A stretch of DNA of 51,012 nucleotides from CAJCBL01 sp035298965 (GTDB lineage Bacteria > Verrucomicrobiota > Verrucomicrobiia > Opitutales > Opitutaceae). Of the stretch, positions 9,723 through 17,594 are shown one piece after another; the first letter of the stretch is position 1; each line of letters starts with the position of its first letter. The position numbers were made by a program, and so were the translations under genes. A model generated the notes under the pieces. The model saw only the letters and a list, made by a program, of their open reading frames with translations. It had not been told where the DNA came from and did not search any database. The stretch lies in NCBI GenBank assembly GCA_035298965.1, contig DATGXO010000080.1:1-51012 (forward strand). Direction: 5' to 3'.

Positions 9723-10672
9723 GCGACGGCTGAGAGCGGTTGAGGTGCGGTCGTCGTGCCGCGTTCGTGGGTACGGAGGGGAAGCGGTTTGGGCAGCGCG
9801 AGCAACGCTGCGGTCTGCCGGCGGATGCGTTCGGCGATGCCGCGGTCGAGCTGTTTCAGCCAACGTGGTGGAATATCGGTGAGTCCGTAGCACGCCCCGG
9901 CGAGCTGGCCGGCGAGCGCACCCGCGGTGTCGGCATCGCCGCCGCGGTTCACGACATCGGTGACGCAGGCTTCGACGCTGTCGGAGCGGAAGAACGCGTG
10001 GAGGACGGTCTGGACGGTGTCGACGACGAAGCCGCTGGTGTTCCCCGGCCACGGTTCGAAGCGGAACTGCGGATGACGTGCAAGAGATTCGGCGACGATG
10101 CGGCGGCAATCGCCGATGGAGGCGCCGAGGAGAAGATGCCGCGTGAGCTCGGCGAAGAGCAGCGTCGCGGCATCGGAGAGCGGGTGGTGGTGGGTTATGC
10201 GGGCCTGTTCGAGCGAGCAGCGGGCTAGGAGCGGCGGCTGCGCGAGCGTGGCGAGCACGACGGGCAGATTGCGCATCGCGGCGCCGTTGCCGGCGTTGTC
10301 GTCGGCCGGCGGAGCGGAGAGCGTGCCTTCCAGCAGGTAGCGACGGATGCCGCGGCGACAGGCGTGTCCGATATCTGGTGGTTTGCTGCGCATCCACCCG
10401 ACGAATGAGTCGGCCACCATGGTGAGGTCCCAGCCGCGCGCCGCGAGAAGCGCGTCGCCGAGTGCGAGCGCCATCTGGGTGTCGTCGGTGATTTGGCCGG
10501 GCTTCAGATGCAGCCACCCGCCGCCGACGATGTGGCGATGGCCGCCGCGGAAAGTCGCGGCGATCTCGCGCGCGGTCATGAACTCGACCGTGGCACCGAG
10601 CGCATCGCCGATGGCGAAGCCGAGGTACGCGCCGAGGGCGCGATCGGTGAGCGTGAGGGCGGGGGCGGTCAC
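9719..10672 (-). CDS. draG: ADP-ribosyl-[dinitrogen reductase] glycohydrolase (DraG)
   Basis: 317 residues from a GTG start chosen because the protein then begins close to TDRALGAYLGFAIGDALGA, as family members do; the frame stays open upstream but reads as low-complexity non-family sequence. DraG removes ADP-ribose from NifH and reactivates nitrogenase, using a two-manganese centre. Conserved Asp-rich motifs are visible: GDALGATVEF (22-31), ITDDTQMALALGDALL (61 onward), the HHHPLSDAATLLFAEL stretch and the C-terminal NRGGDADTAGALAG. It lies first in a draG-draT pair divergent from nifH, the reverse of the usual draT-draG order. Confidence 0.92.
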   Translation of the reverse strand: MTAPALTLTDRALGAYLGFAIGDALGATVEFMTAREIAATFRGGHRHIVGGGWLHLKPGQITDDTQMALALGDALLAARGWDLTMVADSFVGWMRSKPPDIGHACRRGIRRYLLEGTLSAPPADDNAGNGAAMRNLPVVLATLAQPPLLARCSLEQARITHHHPLSDAATLLFAELTRHLLLGASIGDCRRIVAESLARHPQFRFEPWPGNTSGFVVDTVQTVLHAFFRSDSVEACVTDVVNRGGDADTAGALAGQLAGACYGLTDIPPRWLKQLDRGIAERIRRQTAALLALPKPLPLRTHERGTTTAPQPLSAVA

Positions 10673-10809
10673 GCATCCGGAAGAGCAGGGCGCGAGCCAG
10701 AGAAAGACCGAAGGCGGAGAGCGGAAACCGGAAACGGGCGGTCCGGACACGAACGCCACGCCGTGAGGGCGGGGCCAAGGCGACAAGCGCGTCGGCTGAC
10801 CGCGTGAAA

Positions 10810-10825
10810 CCGACAGGAATGTCGG
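10810..10825. promoter_or_regulatory. Palindrome upstream of nifH, candidate activator site
   Basis: CCGACA (10810-10815), GGAA, TGTCGG (10820-10825) form a perfect 6-bp inverted repeat. Its centre is about 120 bp before the predicted nifH transcription start, a usual distance for an enhancer-binding protein of sigma-54 systems. It does not match the classical NifA site TGT-N10-ACA, so the bound regulator is unknown. Confidence 0.4.
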
Positions 10826-10912
10826 GAAAACGGAGGCGTTTCGCCGTTGGAAAACATGCGGAAAAATCTCTTCACGCGGGCAATGAGTGAGTTGCGCAAG
10901 TGGGGCGCGCGT

Positions 10913-10928
10913 TGGCACCGCGGTCGCT
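10913..10928 (+). promoter_or_regulatory. Candidate sigma-54 (-24/-12) promoter of nifH
   Basis: TGGCACCGCGGTCGCT: the -24 element TGGCAC is perfect. The GG (10914-10915) and GC (10926-10927) dinucleotides are separated by exactly 10 bases, as sigma-54 requires. The -12 element TCGCT departs from TTGCA. Transcription would start near 10939, leaving a leader of about 53 bases before nifH. Confidence 0.65.
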
Positions 10929-10991
10929 TAAGGGGATGGCATTCCCGAAGGCAGTTCACCGAACGCAGTCTAAAACCAGAAAACAAATACC

Positions 10992-11819
10992 ATGAGAAAA
11001 GTTGCGATCTACGGCAAGGGTGGCATCGGCAAATCGACCACCACGCAGAACACGGTCGCCGGTCTCGTCGAGATGGGGAAGAAGGTCATGGTGGTCGGTT
11101 GCGACCCCAAGGCCGACTCCACCCGCTTGCTCCTCGGCGGTCTGGCCCAGCGCAGCGTGCTCGACACGCTCCGTGAAGAAGGTGAGGACGTCGAACTTGC
11201 GGATATCCGCTCGAAGGGCTTCTGCTCCAGCTTGTGCGTGGAGTCGGGCGGCCCGGAGCCGGGGGTGGGCTGCGCCGGCCGCGGCATCATCACCTCGATC
11301 AACATGCTCGAGCAGCTCGGCGCGTACGACGAGGACGAGGCGCTCGACTACGTCTTCTACGACGTGTTGGGCGACGTGGTTTGCGGCGGTTTCGCGATGC
11401 CGATCCGCGAGGGCAAGGCCGAGGAGATCTACATCGTCTGCTCCGGCGAGATGATGGCGATGTACGCGGCTAACAACATCTGCAAGGGCATCCAGAAGTA
11501 TGCACAAACCGGTGTCGTGCGGCTGGGCGGCCTGATCTGCAACAGCCGCAAGGTCGACAACGAGCGGCAGATGATCGAGAAGTTCGCCGAGCGGCTCGGC
11601 ACGCAGATGATCCACTTCGTGCCCCGTGAAAACGATGTCCAGCGCGCTGAGATCCAGCGCAAGACCGTCATCGAGTGGAACCCGCAATGCGCGCAGGCCG
11701 ACGAGTACCGCACTCTCGCCCGGGCGATCGACAACAACAAGAAGTTCGTCATCCCCAAGCCGCTTTCGATCCAGGAGCTGGAGAACCTCCTGATGGAATA
11801 CGGCCTCCTCGGCAACTGA
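10992..11819 (+). CDS. nifH: Nitrogenase iron protein NifH
   Basis: 275 residues, full length. NifH is the ATP-driven electron donor to the MoFe protein and also takes part in cofactor assembly. The P-loop GKGGIGKST occupies residues 8-16. The cysteines that bind the shared [4Fe-4S] cluster are Cys94 (GCAGRG) and Cys131 (DVVCGG). Arg97 in GCAGRG is the residue modified by DraT in other bacteria, which fits the draG-draT genes next door. Residues such as TTTQNTVAGL and IQKYAQTGVVRLGG recall the anaerobe-type (Group III) NifH lineage; that placement needs a tree. It is the first gene of nifHDK, behind a sigma-54-type promoter. Confidence 0.97.
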   Translation: MRKVAIYGKGGIGKSTTTQNTVAGLVEMGKKVMVVGCDPKADSTRLLLGGLAQRSVLDTLREEGEDVELADIRSKGFCSSLCVESGGPEPGVGCAGRGIITSINMLEQLGAYDEDEALDYVFYDVLGDVVCGGFAMPIREGKAEEIYIVCSGEMMAMYAANNICKGIQKYAQTGVVRLGGLICNSRKVDNERQMIEKFAERLGTQMIHFVPRENDVQRAEIQRKTVIEWNPQCAQADEYRTLARAIDNNKKFVIPKPLSIQELENLLMEYGLLGN

Positions 11820-11848
11820 GGCGGTTCGATCCCCCGCAGATCCGACAG

Positions 11849-11909
11849 GGTAGGGCGAGGCGTATCCGCCGATCCGCGATCGCGGCGCACCCGCAGGGTT
11901 CGCCCTACC
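11849..11909. repeat. REP-like inverted repeat in the nifH-nifD spacer
   Basis: Arms GGTAGGGCGA (11849-11858) and TCGCCCTACC (11900-11909) are perfect complements, with a GC-rich, partly self-complementary centre. The same arms flank a similar element at 25115-25169, so it is a dispersed repeat. In the nif transcript it would form a hairpin just after the nifH stop. Such a structure could stabilise nifH mRNA relative to nifDK, which is inference. Confidence 0.75.
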
Positions 11910-11951
11910 TTTGGCCTGCGTCCCAACAACACCACACGAGAGGTCACCACC

Positions 11952-13712
11952 ATGTCCGACATTTCCGAAACGCCCGGTGAGGGCTACGACAGCGAAGGCT
12001 TTCCCATCCCCTCGGCCCCGCAGCCCGATTCGCTCGCGGCGCGCGCCGAGATGCTGAAGGTCTACCCGCCGAAGACGAAGAAGAAGCGCGAGAAGCAGCT
12101 CCTCGCCAACGATCCGGCGAGTCCGCCGGAGATCGGCGCCAACACCCGCACCGTCCCCGGCATCATCACCCAGCGCGGGTGCACGTACGCCGGCTGCCGC
12201 GGCGTCGTCATCGGCCCGATCCACGACATCCTCCACATCACCCACGGCCCGATCGGCTGCTCCTACTATTCGTGGCAGACGCGCCGCAACCTGGCCCGCG
12301 TGAAACCCGGCCAGCCGGTGAACTATCTCCAATATTCCATGACCACGGACATGATGGAGGAGGAGATCATCTTCGGCGGCGAGAAGAAGTTGGCCGCCGC
12401 GATCCGCGAGGCCTACAGGATCTTCAAACCGAAGGCCATCGCGGTGTACTCCACCTGCCCGGTCGGCCTCATCGGCGACGACATCCACTCCGTCTGCAAG
12501 CAGGCCAAGGAGGAGCTCGGGATCAACGTCTTCGGCTTCTCCTGCGAGGGCTACAAGGGCGTGTCCCAGTCCGCCGGCCACCACATCGCCAACAATGGCG
12601 TATTCAAGCACATGGTCGGCCTGCTCGACGAGCCGGACAAGGCCAAGTACCGCATCAACGTCCTCGGCGAGTACAACATCGGCGGCGACGCCTGGGAGAT
12701 CGACCAGCTCCTGCAGAAGTGCGGAATCCATGTCACGGCGACGCTATCGGGAGACATCAGCTACGAGCAGATCTGCAAGTGCCACACGGCGGACCTGAAT
12801 GTCGTCATGTGCCACCGCTCCATCAACTACATGTCCGAGATGATGGAGACGAAGTTCGGCATCCCGTGGATCAAGGTGAACTTCATCGGCGCCGAGCAGA
12901 GCGCGAAGTCGCTGCGCAAGATCGCGAAATTCTTCGGCGACAAGGAGCTCGTCGACCGCGTCGAAGAGGTCATCGCCCAGGAGATGGCCGCGTTGCGCCC
13001 GGTGATCGAGGACGTGAAGAGCCGCCTCAAGGGCAAGACCGCCGCGATGTTCGTGGGCGGCTCCCGCGCCCACCACTACCAGCATCTCTTCAAGGATGTG
13101 GGCATGCTCACGGTGGCCGCCGGCTACGAGTTCGCCCACCGCGATGACTACGAGGGTCGCGCCGTGCTGCCCTCGATCAAGATCGACGCCGACTCCCGCA
13201 ACATCGAAGAGATCCACGTCGAAGCGGACGAGAAGCGCTACAACCCGCGCAAGACGCCCGAGCAACTCGAGGCGCTCAAGGCCGGCGGGTTCAACTTCAA
13301 GGACTACGACGGCATGATGGTCGAGATGAAGAAGTCCACCCTCGTGATCGACGACATCTCGCACCACGAGATGGAGAAGCTCATCGAGATGTACAAACCG
13401 GACATCATCGGCTCGGGCATCAAGGACAAGTTCGTGATCGAGAAGTTCGGCGTGCCCTGCAAGCAGCTCCACAGCTACGACTACGGTGGCCCCTACGCGG
13501 CGTTCACCGGCGCGGCGAACTTCTACAAGGAGATCGACCGCATGATCGGCTCGAAGGTCTGGAAGCTCGTCACCCCCGCGTGGAAGAAGAGCACACAGGA
13601 GACCTTCGGGGTCGGGATCGAGAGCGAGGGCAACAAAGCCATTCGCGAAGTCGTTGCCGGCATGGCCAAGGCGTGGAAGCCGAAGACCAAGGCGGCCTCG
13701 GACGAGGGCTAA
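11952..13712 (+). CDS. nifD: Nitrogenase MoFe protein alpha chain NifD, long anaerobe-type form
   Basis: 586 residues. With NifK it forms the catalytic MoFe protein that reduces N2. P-cluster ligands by motif are Cys77 (RGC), Cys103 (GPIGC) and Cys169 (STCPVGLIGDD). FeMo-cofactor ligands are Cys287 (MCHRS) and His507 (LHSYDYGGPY). A charged insertion of about 50 residues (roughly 410-465) precedes the C-terminal domain, as in clostridial and other Group III NifD; Azotobacter-type NifD is about 490 residues. The N-terminus (first ~50 residues) is also extended. It follows nifH after 132 bases that contain no nifI1/nifI2. Confidence 0.97.
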   Translation: MSDISETPGEGYDSEGFPIPSAPQPDSLAARAEMLKVYPPKTKKKREKQLLANDPASPPEIGANTRTVPGIITQRGCTYAGCRGVVIGPIHDILHITHGPIGCSYYSWQTRRNLARVKPGQPVNYLQYSMTTDMMEEEIIFGGEKKLAAAIREAYRIFKPKAIAVYSTCPVGLIGDDIHSVCKQAKEELGINVFGFSCEGYKGVSQSAGHHIANNGVFKHMVGLLDEPDKAKYRINVLGEYNIGGDAWEIDQLLQKCGIHVTATLSGDISYEQICKCHTADLNVVMCHRSINYMSEMMETKFGIPWIKVNFIGAEQSAKSLRKIAKFFGDKELVDRVEEVIAQEMAALRPVIEDVKSRLKGKTAAMFVGGSRAHHYQHLFKDVGMLTVAAGYEFAHRDDYEGRAVLPSIKIDADSRNIEEIHVEADEKRYNPRKTPEQLEALKAGGFNFKDYDGMMVEMKKSTLVIDDISHHEMEKLIEMYKPDIIGSGIKDKFVIEKFGVPCKQLHSYDYGGPYAAFTGAANFYKEIDRMIGSKVWKLVTPAWKKSTQETFGVGIESEGNKAIREVVAGMAKAWKPKTKAASDEG

Positions 13713-13723
13713 CGCAGAAGGCG

Positions 13724-13776
13724 GAATGCGGAACGATGAACGTCCGCATTCTGCCGCGGCCCGGGCCTCTCGGGCC
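13724..13776. repeat. Tandem hairpins in the nifD-nifK spacer
   Basis: Two inverted repeats lie in the 105-base gap. The first is GAATGCGGA (13724-13732) with TCCGCATTC (13743-13751); the second is GGCCCG with CGGGCC (about 13758-13776). There is no T-run, so a Rho-independent terminator is unlikely. They resemble the other REP-like elements of this cluster. Confidence 0.6.
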
Positions 13777-13817
13777 ACTTCTGCAAACTACAATCAACAT
13801 TCTACATCAGGACACGT

Positions 13818-15191
13818 ATGTTAGACGGCACCACCGCAGAAATCGTCGAGCGCAAGGCGCTCCGCATCAACGCCGCCAAGACCTGCCAACCGATCGGCGC
13901 CATGTACGCCGCGCTCGGCATTCACGGCTGCATGCCCCACAGCCACGGCTCGCAGGGCTGCTGCTCGTATCATCGGAGCCATCTCACCCGGCACTTCAAG
14001 GAGCCGGTCATGGCTACCACCAGCTCGTTCACCGAGGGCGCGTCCGTGTTCGGCGGCCTCGCCAACCTCACTCAGGCGCTCCGCAACATCTTCACGATCT
14101 ACAATCCCGAGATCGTGGCGGTGCACACAACCTGCCTGTCCGAGGTCATCGGTGACGACATCCCGACGATGATCCGCAAGGCGAAGGAGGAGGGCTCGAT
14201 CCCCGAGGGGAAGATCGTCATCCACGCCAACACGCCCTCGTTCGTCGGCTCCCACGTCTACGGGTTCTCGAACATGGTCATGGGCATGGTGAACTACCTG
14301 TCCGAGAAGACGGGCACCACCCTCAACCAGGTCAACGTGATCCCCGGCTTGGTCGAGCCGGCCGACATGCGCGAGATCAAGCGCCTCGCGAAGGAGATGG
14401 GTGTGAACATCGTCATGTTCCCGGATACATCCAACGTCCTCGATGGCCCGCTCACTGGCCAATACAAGATGTACCCCGAGGGCGGTGCGACCACGGCGCA
14501 GATCAAGTCCGCCGGCGACAGCATCGCGACCCTGGCCCTCGGCCACTTCGCCTCGCACGTCCCGGCCTCGACCCTCGAGCAGAAGTGCAACGTGCCCGCC
14601 GCCTACCTCGAGCTCCCCATCGGCGTGCAGGCGACCGACCGCTTCGTGAACGCGCTGCGCGGCTATGCGGGCGTGGACGTGCCCGCCTCGATTGAACTCG
14701 AACGCGGCCGGCTCATCGACCTGATGAGCGATCTGCACCAGTACTTCCACGGCAAGCGCGTCGCGATCTCGGGCGATCCCGACCAGGTGATCGCGCTCAC
14801 GCAGTTCCTCCTAGAGCTCGAGATGAAGCCCGTGTTCTGCATCACCGGTTCGCCGGGCAACCAATTCGAGAAGCGCATGCACGAACTGCTCGATCCGGTC
14901 GTGCCGAACGCGAAGATCAAGGTGGCAGGCGACAACTTCGAGCTGCACCAATGGATGAAGAACGAACCGGTCGACCTGCTGATCTCGAATACGTACGGCA
15001 AATACATCGCCCGCGTCGAGAACGTGCCCTTCGTCCGCTTCGGCTTCCCGATCCTCGATCGCGCCGCGCACCGGTTCTACCCGACGCTGGGTTACATGGG
15101 CGCCGTGAACCTGATCAACCAGATGCTCAACGCGATCCTCGACAAGAAGGACCGCGAGTGCGCCGAGGAGTGGTTCGAGCTAGTGCAGTGA
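13818..15191 (+). CDS. nifK: Nitrogenase MoFe protein beta chain NifK, short form
   Basis: 457 residues. This is the partner of NifD in the MoFe heterotetramer. P-cluster cysteines by motif are Cys23 (KTCQPIGAM), Cys48 (SQGCCSYHR) and Cys106 (TTCLSEVIGDD). It lacks the roughly 50-residue N-terminal extension found in Azotobacter and other Group I NifK, as expected for the beta partner of the long, insertion-bearing NifD upstream. The end, WFELVQ, is followed directly by a hairpin region. nifHDK probably form one transcript, with a new promoter following before the GNAT gene. Confidence 0.97.
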   Translation: MLDGTTAEIVERKALRINAAKTCQPIGAMYAALGIHGCMPHSHGSQGCCSYHRSHLTRHFKEPVMATTSSFTEGASVFGGLANLTQALRNIFTIYNPEIVAVHTTCLSEVIGDDIPTMIRKAKEEGSIPEGKIVIHANTPSFVGSHVYGFSNMVMGMVNYLSEKTGTTLNQVNVIPGLVEPADMREIKRLAKEMGVNIVMFPDTSNVLDGPLTGQYKMYPEGGATTAQIKSAGDSIATLALGHFASHVPASTLEQKCNVPAAYLELPIGVQATDRFVNALRGYAGVDVPASIELERGRLIDLMSDLHQYFHGKRVAISGDPDQVIALTQFLLELEMKPVFCITGSPGNQFEKRMHELLDPVVPNAKIKVAGDNFELHQWMKNEPVDLLISNTYGKYIARVENVPFVRFGFPILDRAAHRFYPTLGYMGAVNLINQMLNAILDKKDRECAEEWFELVQ

Positions 15192-15215
15192 AGTAGTCTC
15201 CAGTCAACACCGGGC

Positions 15216-15241
15216 GCCGGCTGGTCTCCACGACAGCCGGC
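15216..15241. repeat. Hairpin after nifK
   Basis: GCCGGCTG (15216-15223) and CAGCCGGC (15234-15241) form a perfect 8-bp stem with a 10-base loop, 25 bases after the nifK stop. No T-run follows. It may protect the 3' end of nifHDK mRNA or be another REP remnant. Confidence 0.5.
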
Positions 15242-15427
15242 CGGCGCTCCAAGCTGCGGGATCTTCCGCCGTCATTTCTCCACGGTGGGCGAGATTGCCC
15301 CCGAACGCGGTAGCGTGCCCGAGTCGCAGCGGGCGGCACGAGTTGGTTTCGAATGCAGGTCCTGCGGGATCCGCCGAAAACGGCGCACCTTTCCACCTTC
15401 GCAAATATCCGAACAGCGGGCACGCAC

Positions 15428-15443
15428 TGGCACCGGTTCTGCA
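15428..15443 (+). promoter_or_regulatory. Candidate sigma-54 (-24/-12) promoter before the GNAT-nifENB genes
   Basis: TGGCACCGGTTCTGCA has a perfect -24 element and a near-perfect -12 element (CTGCA). GG (15429-15430) and GC (15441-15442) are exactly 10 bases apart. Transcription would start near 15454, only about 14 bases before the GNAT ATG. It shares TGGCACCG with the sites before nifH and dnaK. A GCAGG-T-CCTGC palindrome lies about 90 bases upstream of the predicted start (15355-15365). Confidence 0.65.
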
Positions 15444-15467
15444 TCTCCGCTGCGACCGCAAACAACC

Positions 15468-16046
15468 ATGAGCGAACACGACAATTGCAGCTGCCAAAAG
15501 ACCAAGGGCCTCGCCCTCCGCGCCGCGACGCCGACCGACGCTGTGTTGCTGTGCGATTTCGTCCGCGAACTGGCGGAATTCGAGGGACTCTCGCACGAGT
15601 GCGCGGTCACGCCCGAAGCGATGGCGGAATTTGTTCTCGGCCCGCGGCGCTGCGCCGCCGCGATTATTGCCGAGCTGGACGGCGCGCCCGCTGGTTTTGC
15701 GCTCTACTACCGAACGTTTTCAACCTTCGCCGCGAAGCCCGGGATTTATCTGGAGGACCTCTACGTCCGTCCCGACTTCCGCAAACGTGGCATCGGTCGC
15801 GCACTGCTCGCCGCCGTGGCGGAAATCGCGCACGGGCGCTCCGCTGGCCGACTCGAATGGACGGCGTTGAAGTGGAATTCGAAGGCGCTCGCGCTTTACG
15901 CGGCCGTCGGCGCGAAACCGATGGAGGAGTGGACGCTCCTGCGCATGGCGCCCGACGCCATCTCCAAACTCGCCGGACCTCACAAAACCGCACCGCACGA
16001 AGGCTGCCGCTGCGGCGGCAAGGGCCCGCATCACGCGCACAGCTAA
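15468..16046 (+). CDS. GNAT N-acetyltransferase (SAT1-like) inside the nif cluster
   Basis: 192 residues from the ATG that begins MSEHDNCSC; the frame is open further upstream but that part overlaps the predicted promoter. The core (about 15-162) is a GNAT fold with the acetyl-CoA loop RKRGIG (105-110). The segment YLEDLYVRPDFRKRGIG and the later LKWNSKALALYAAVGA recall spermidine/diamine N1-acetyltransferases, though the substrate is unknown. Unusual for the family are a Cys pair near the N-terminus (Cys7, Cys9) and a Cys/His-rich tail (Cys180, Cys182, His188, His189, His191) that could bind metal. It lies between nifK and nifE, directly behind a sigma-54-type promoter, so it is probably co-expressed with nifEN. 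Confidence 0.88.
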   Translation: MSEHDNCSCQKTKGLALRAATPTDAVLLCDFVRELAEFEGLSHECAVTPEAMAEFVLGPRRCAAAIIAELDGAPAGFALYYRTFSTFAAKPGIYLEDLYVRPDFRKRGIGRALLAAVAEIAHGRSAGRLEWTALKWNSKALALYAAVGAKPMEEWTLLRMAPDAISKLAGPHKTAPHEGCRCGGKGPHHAHS

Positions 16047-16061
16047 CCAGGAACGAAAAAT

Positions 16062-16105
16062 GATGAATGCAGAACGGCAAACCTCTGCCGTCTCCAGACT
16101 TCATC
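16062..16105. repeat. Nested inverted repeat before nifE
   Basis: An outer pair GATGAA/TTCATC (16062-16067, 16100-16105) encloses an inner pair ACGGCA/TGCCGT (16074-16079, 16086-16091). It fills most of the 81-base gap between the GNAT gene and nifE, which otherwise shows no promoter. Confidence 0.45.
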
Positions 16106-16127
16106 ACTCCGCAATCTACCCTAGCCG

Positions 16128-17594
16128 ATGACGCAACCGCTCGAGATTCTTCCTTCCCGCGCCGCTTCGATCGCCGAGGTTGGCAAGGCCGGTGGCGCGG
16201 TACGCTGCGGCAAGGTGAGCGTGGCTGGTTCGGTCTCGCAGCGCGCATGCGTCTTCTGCGGCTCGCGCGTGGTGCTCTATCCGATCGCCGACGCTCTCCA
16301 CATTGTGCACGGCCCGATCGGTTGCGCCGCCTACACCTGGGACATCCGCGGCGCGCAATCGTCGGGCCCGCAACTTTTCCGCAACAGCTTCTCCACCGAT
16401 CTGCAGGAGCTGGATGTGATCTACGGTGGCGAGAAAAAGCTCGAGCGCGCGCTGCTCGAGCTGATCGCGAAGCACCAGCCCAAGGCGGCGTTCGTCTACG
16501 GCACCTGCATCGTCGGCCTGATCGGCGACGATGTCGCCGCCGTCTGCAAACGAGTCTCCGCTGCGACGGGGCTCTCAGTGCTCCCGGTCGCAAGCGAGGG
16601 TTTCAAGGGCACGAAGAAGGACGGCTACAAGGCCGCCTGCGAAGCGCTCTACCAACTCATCGGCACGGGTGACACGACCGGCATCTCGCCGCTCAGCATC
16701 AACCTCATGGGCGACTTCAACATCGCCGGGGAGAGCTGGGTGATCCGCGAGTACCTCGAGCGCATGGGAATCCAGGTGGTGGCGACGATCACCGGCGACG
16801 GACGGGTCGACGCCATCCGCCGCTGCCACGGTGCGAAGCTCAATCTCGTGCAATGCTCCGGCTCGATGACGCACCTCGCCAAGAAGATGGAGCAGGAGCA
16901 CGGCATCCCGTTCAAACGCGTCTCCTTCTTCGGCATCGAGGACATGTCCGCCGCGCTCTACGAGGTCGCAAAGTTCTTCGGCGGCGAGGAGCTGATGGAG
17001 AAGGCGAGGGCGGTGGTGCGCGACGAGGTCGGCAAGATCTACCCGCAGCTCCGCGCCTGGCGGGAGGACCTGAAGGGCAAGAAAGCCGCGGTCTACGTGG
17101 GCGGCGCGTTCAAGGCCTTCTCGCTCGTGCGCGCGCTGCGCACGCTCGGCATGCGTACCGCGGTTGTGGGCACGCAGACCGGCGACGCCGACGATTACGA
17201 CACGCTGCGCGAGATGTGCGACCCCGGCACGATCATCGTCGACGACTCCAATCCGATCGAGCTGGCGAAGTTCTGCCTCGAGCAGGATGTCGACCTCTTC
17301 ATCGGCGGCGTGAAGGAGCGACCGATCGCGTACAAACTCGGCATCGGTTTTTGCGACCACAACCACGAGCGCAAGGAATGCCTCGCCGGTTTTGTCGGCA
17401 TGGTGAACTTCGGCCGCGAGGTGCACGCGTCGGTCTGTTCTCCCGTCTGGCAGTTTGTACCACGCAGGGCGGACCGAACTCGGAACGCGGAACTCGAAAC
17501 TCGGAACGCCGGAGGTAGGAGCCTGCTTGCAGGCGATCCGACCATCGCGAGCGAGCTCGCTCCTACACTCAGAAAAACGGAGGACGTCGCATGA
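16128..17594 (+). CDS. nifE: FeMo-cofactor scaffold protein NifE with repeat-encoded C-terminal tail
   Basis: 488 residues. NifE and NifN form the NifEN scaffold on which the NifB product is matured into FeMo-cofactor. Cluster-binding Cys motifs match NifD-like positions: RACVFCGSRV near residue 40, GPIGC near residue 65 and GTCIVGLIGDD near residue 125. The recognisable family sequence ends at about SVCSPVWQFVP (residue 445). Residues 446-488 are different: they are encoded by GGAAC/CTCGAAAC short repeats and then a REP-like inverted repeat (17515-17566, about residues 463-480). The stop overlaps the nifN start by 4 bp. Confidence 0.95.
   Translation: MTQPLEILPSRAASIAEVGKAGGAVRCGKVSVAGSVSQRACVFCGSRVVLYPIADALHIVHGPIGCAAYTWDIRGAQSSGPQLFRNSFSTDLQELDVIYGGEKKLERALLELIAKHQPKAAFVYGTCIVGLIGDDVAAVCKRVSAATGLSVLPVASEGFKGTKKDGYKAACEALYQLIGTGDTTGISPLSINLMGDFNIAGESWVIREYLERMGIQVVATITGDGRVDAIRRCHGAKLNLVQCSGSMTHLAKKMEQEHGIPFKRVSFFGIEDMSAALYEVAKFFGGEELMEKARAVVRDEVGKIYPQLRAWREDLKGKKAAVYVGGAFKAFSLVRALRTLGMRTAVVGTQTGDADDYDTLREMCDPGTIIVDDSNPIELAKFCLEQDVDLFIGGVKERPIAYKLGIGFCDHNHERKECLAGFVGMVNFGREVHASVCSPVWQFVPRRADRTRNAELETRNAGGRSLLAGDPTIASELAPTLRKTEDVA

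Larger units (their letters stand above)
10673..10991. other. Divergent regulatory region between draG and nifH
   Basis: This is 319 bases with no credible gene. It contains the candidate sigma-54 promoter for nifH, a perfect CCGACA-GGAA-TGTCGG palindrome upstream of it, and a purine-rich stretch of GGAAAC-type short repeats near 10718-10745. I found no TGT-N10-ACA NifA site and no clear sigma-54 promoter facing draG. Confidence 0.6.

Noticed and set aside
10780..10910. Classical NifA site TGT-N10-ACA upstream of nifH
   Set aside because: The only TGT here (10820) is not followed by ACA after 10 bases.
11820..11951. Possible nifI1/nifI2 genes between nifH and nifD
   Set aside because: The gap is 132 bases and consists mostly of an inverted repeat, which is too short for PII-like genes.
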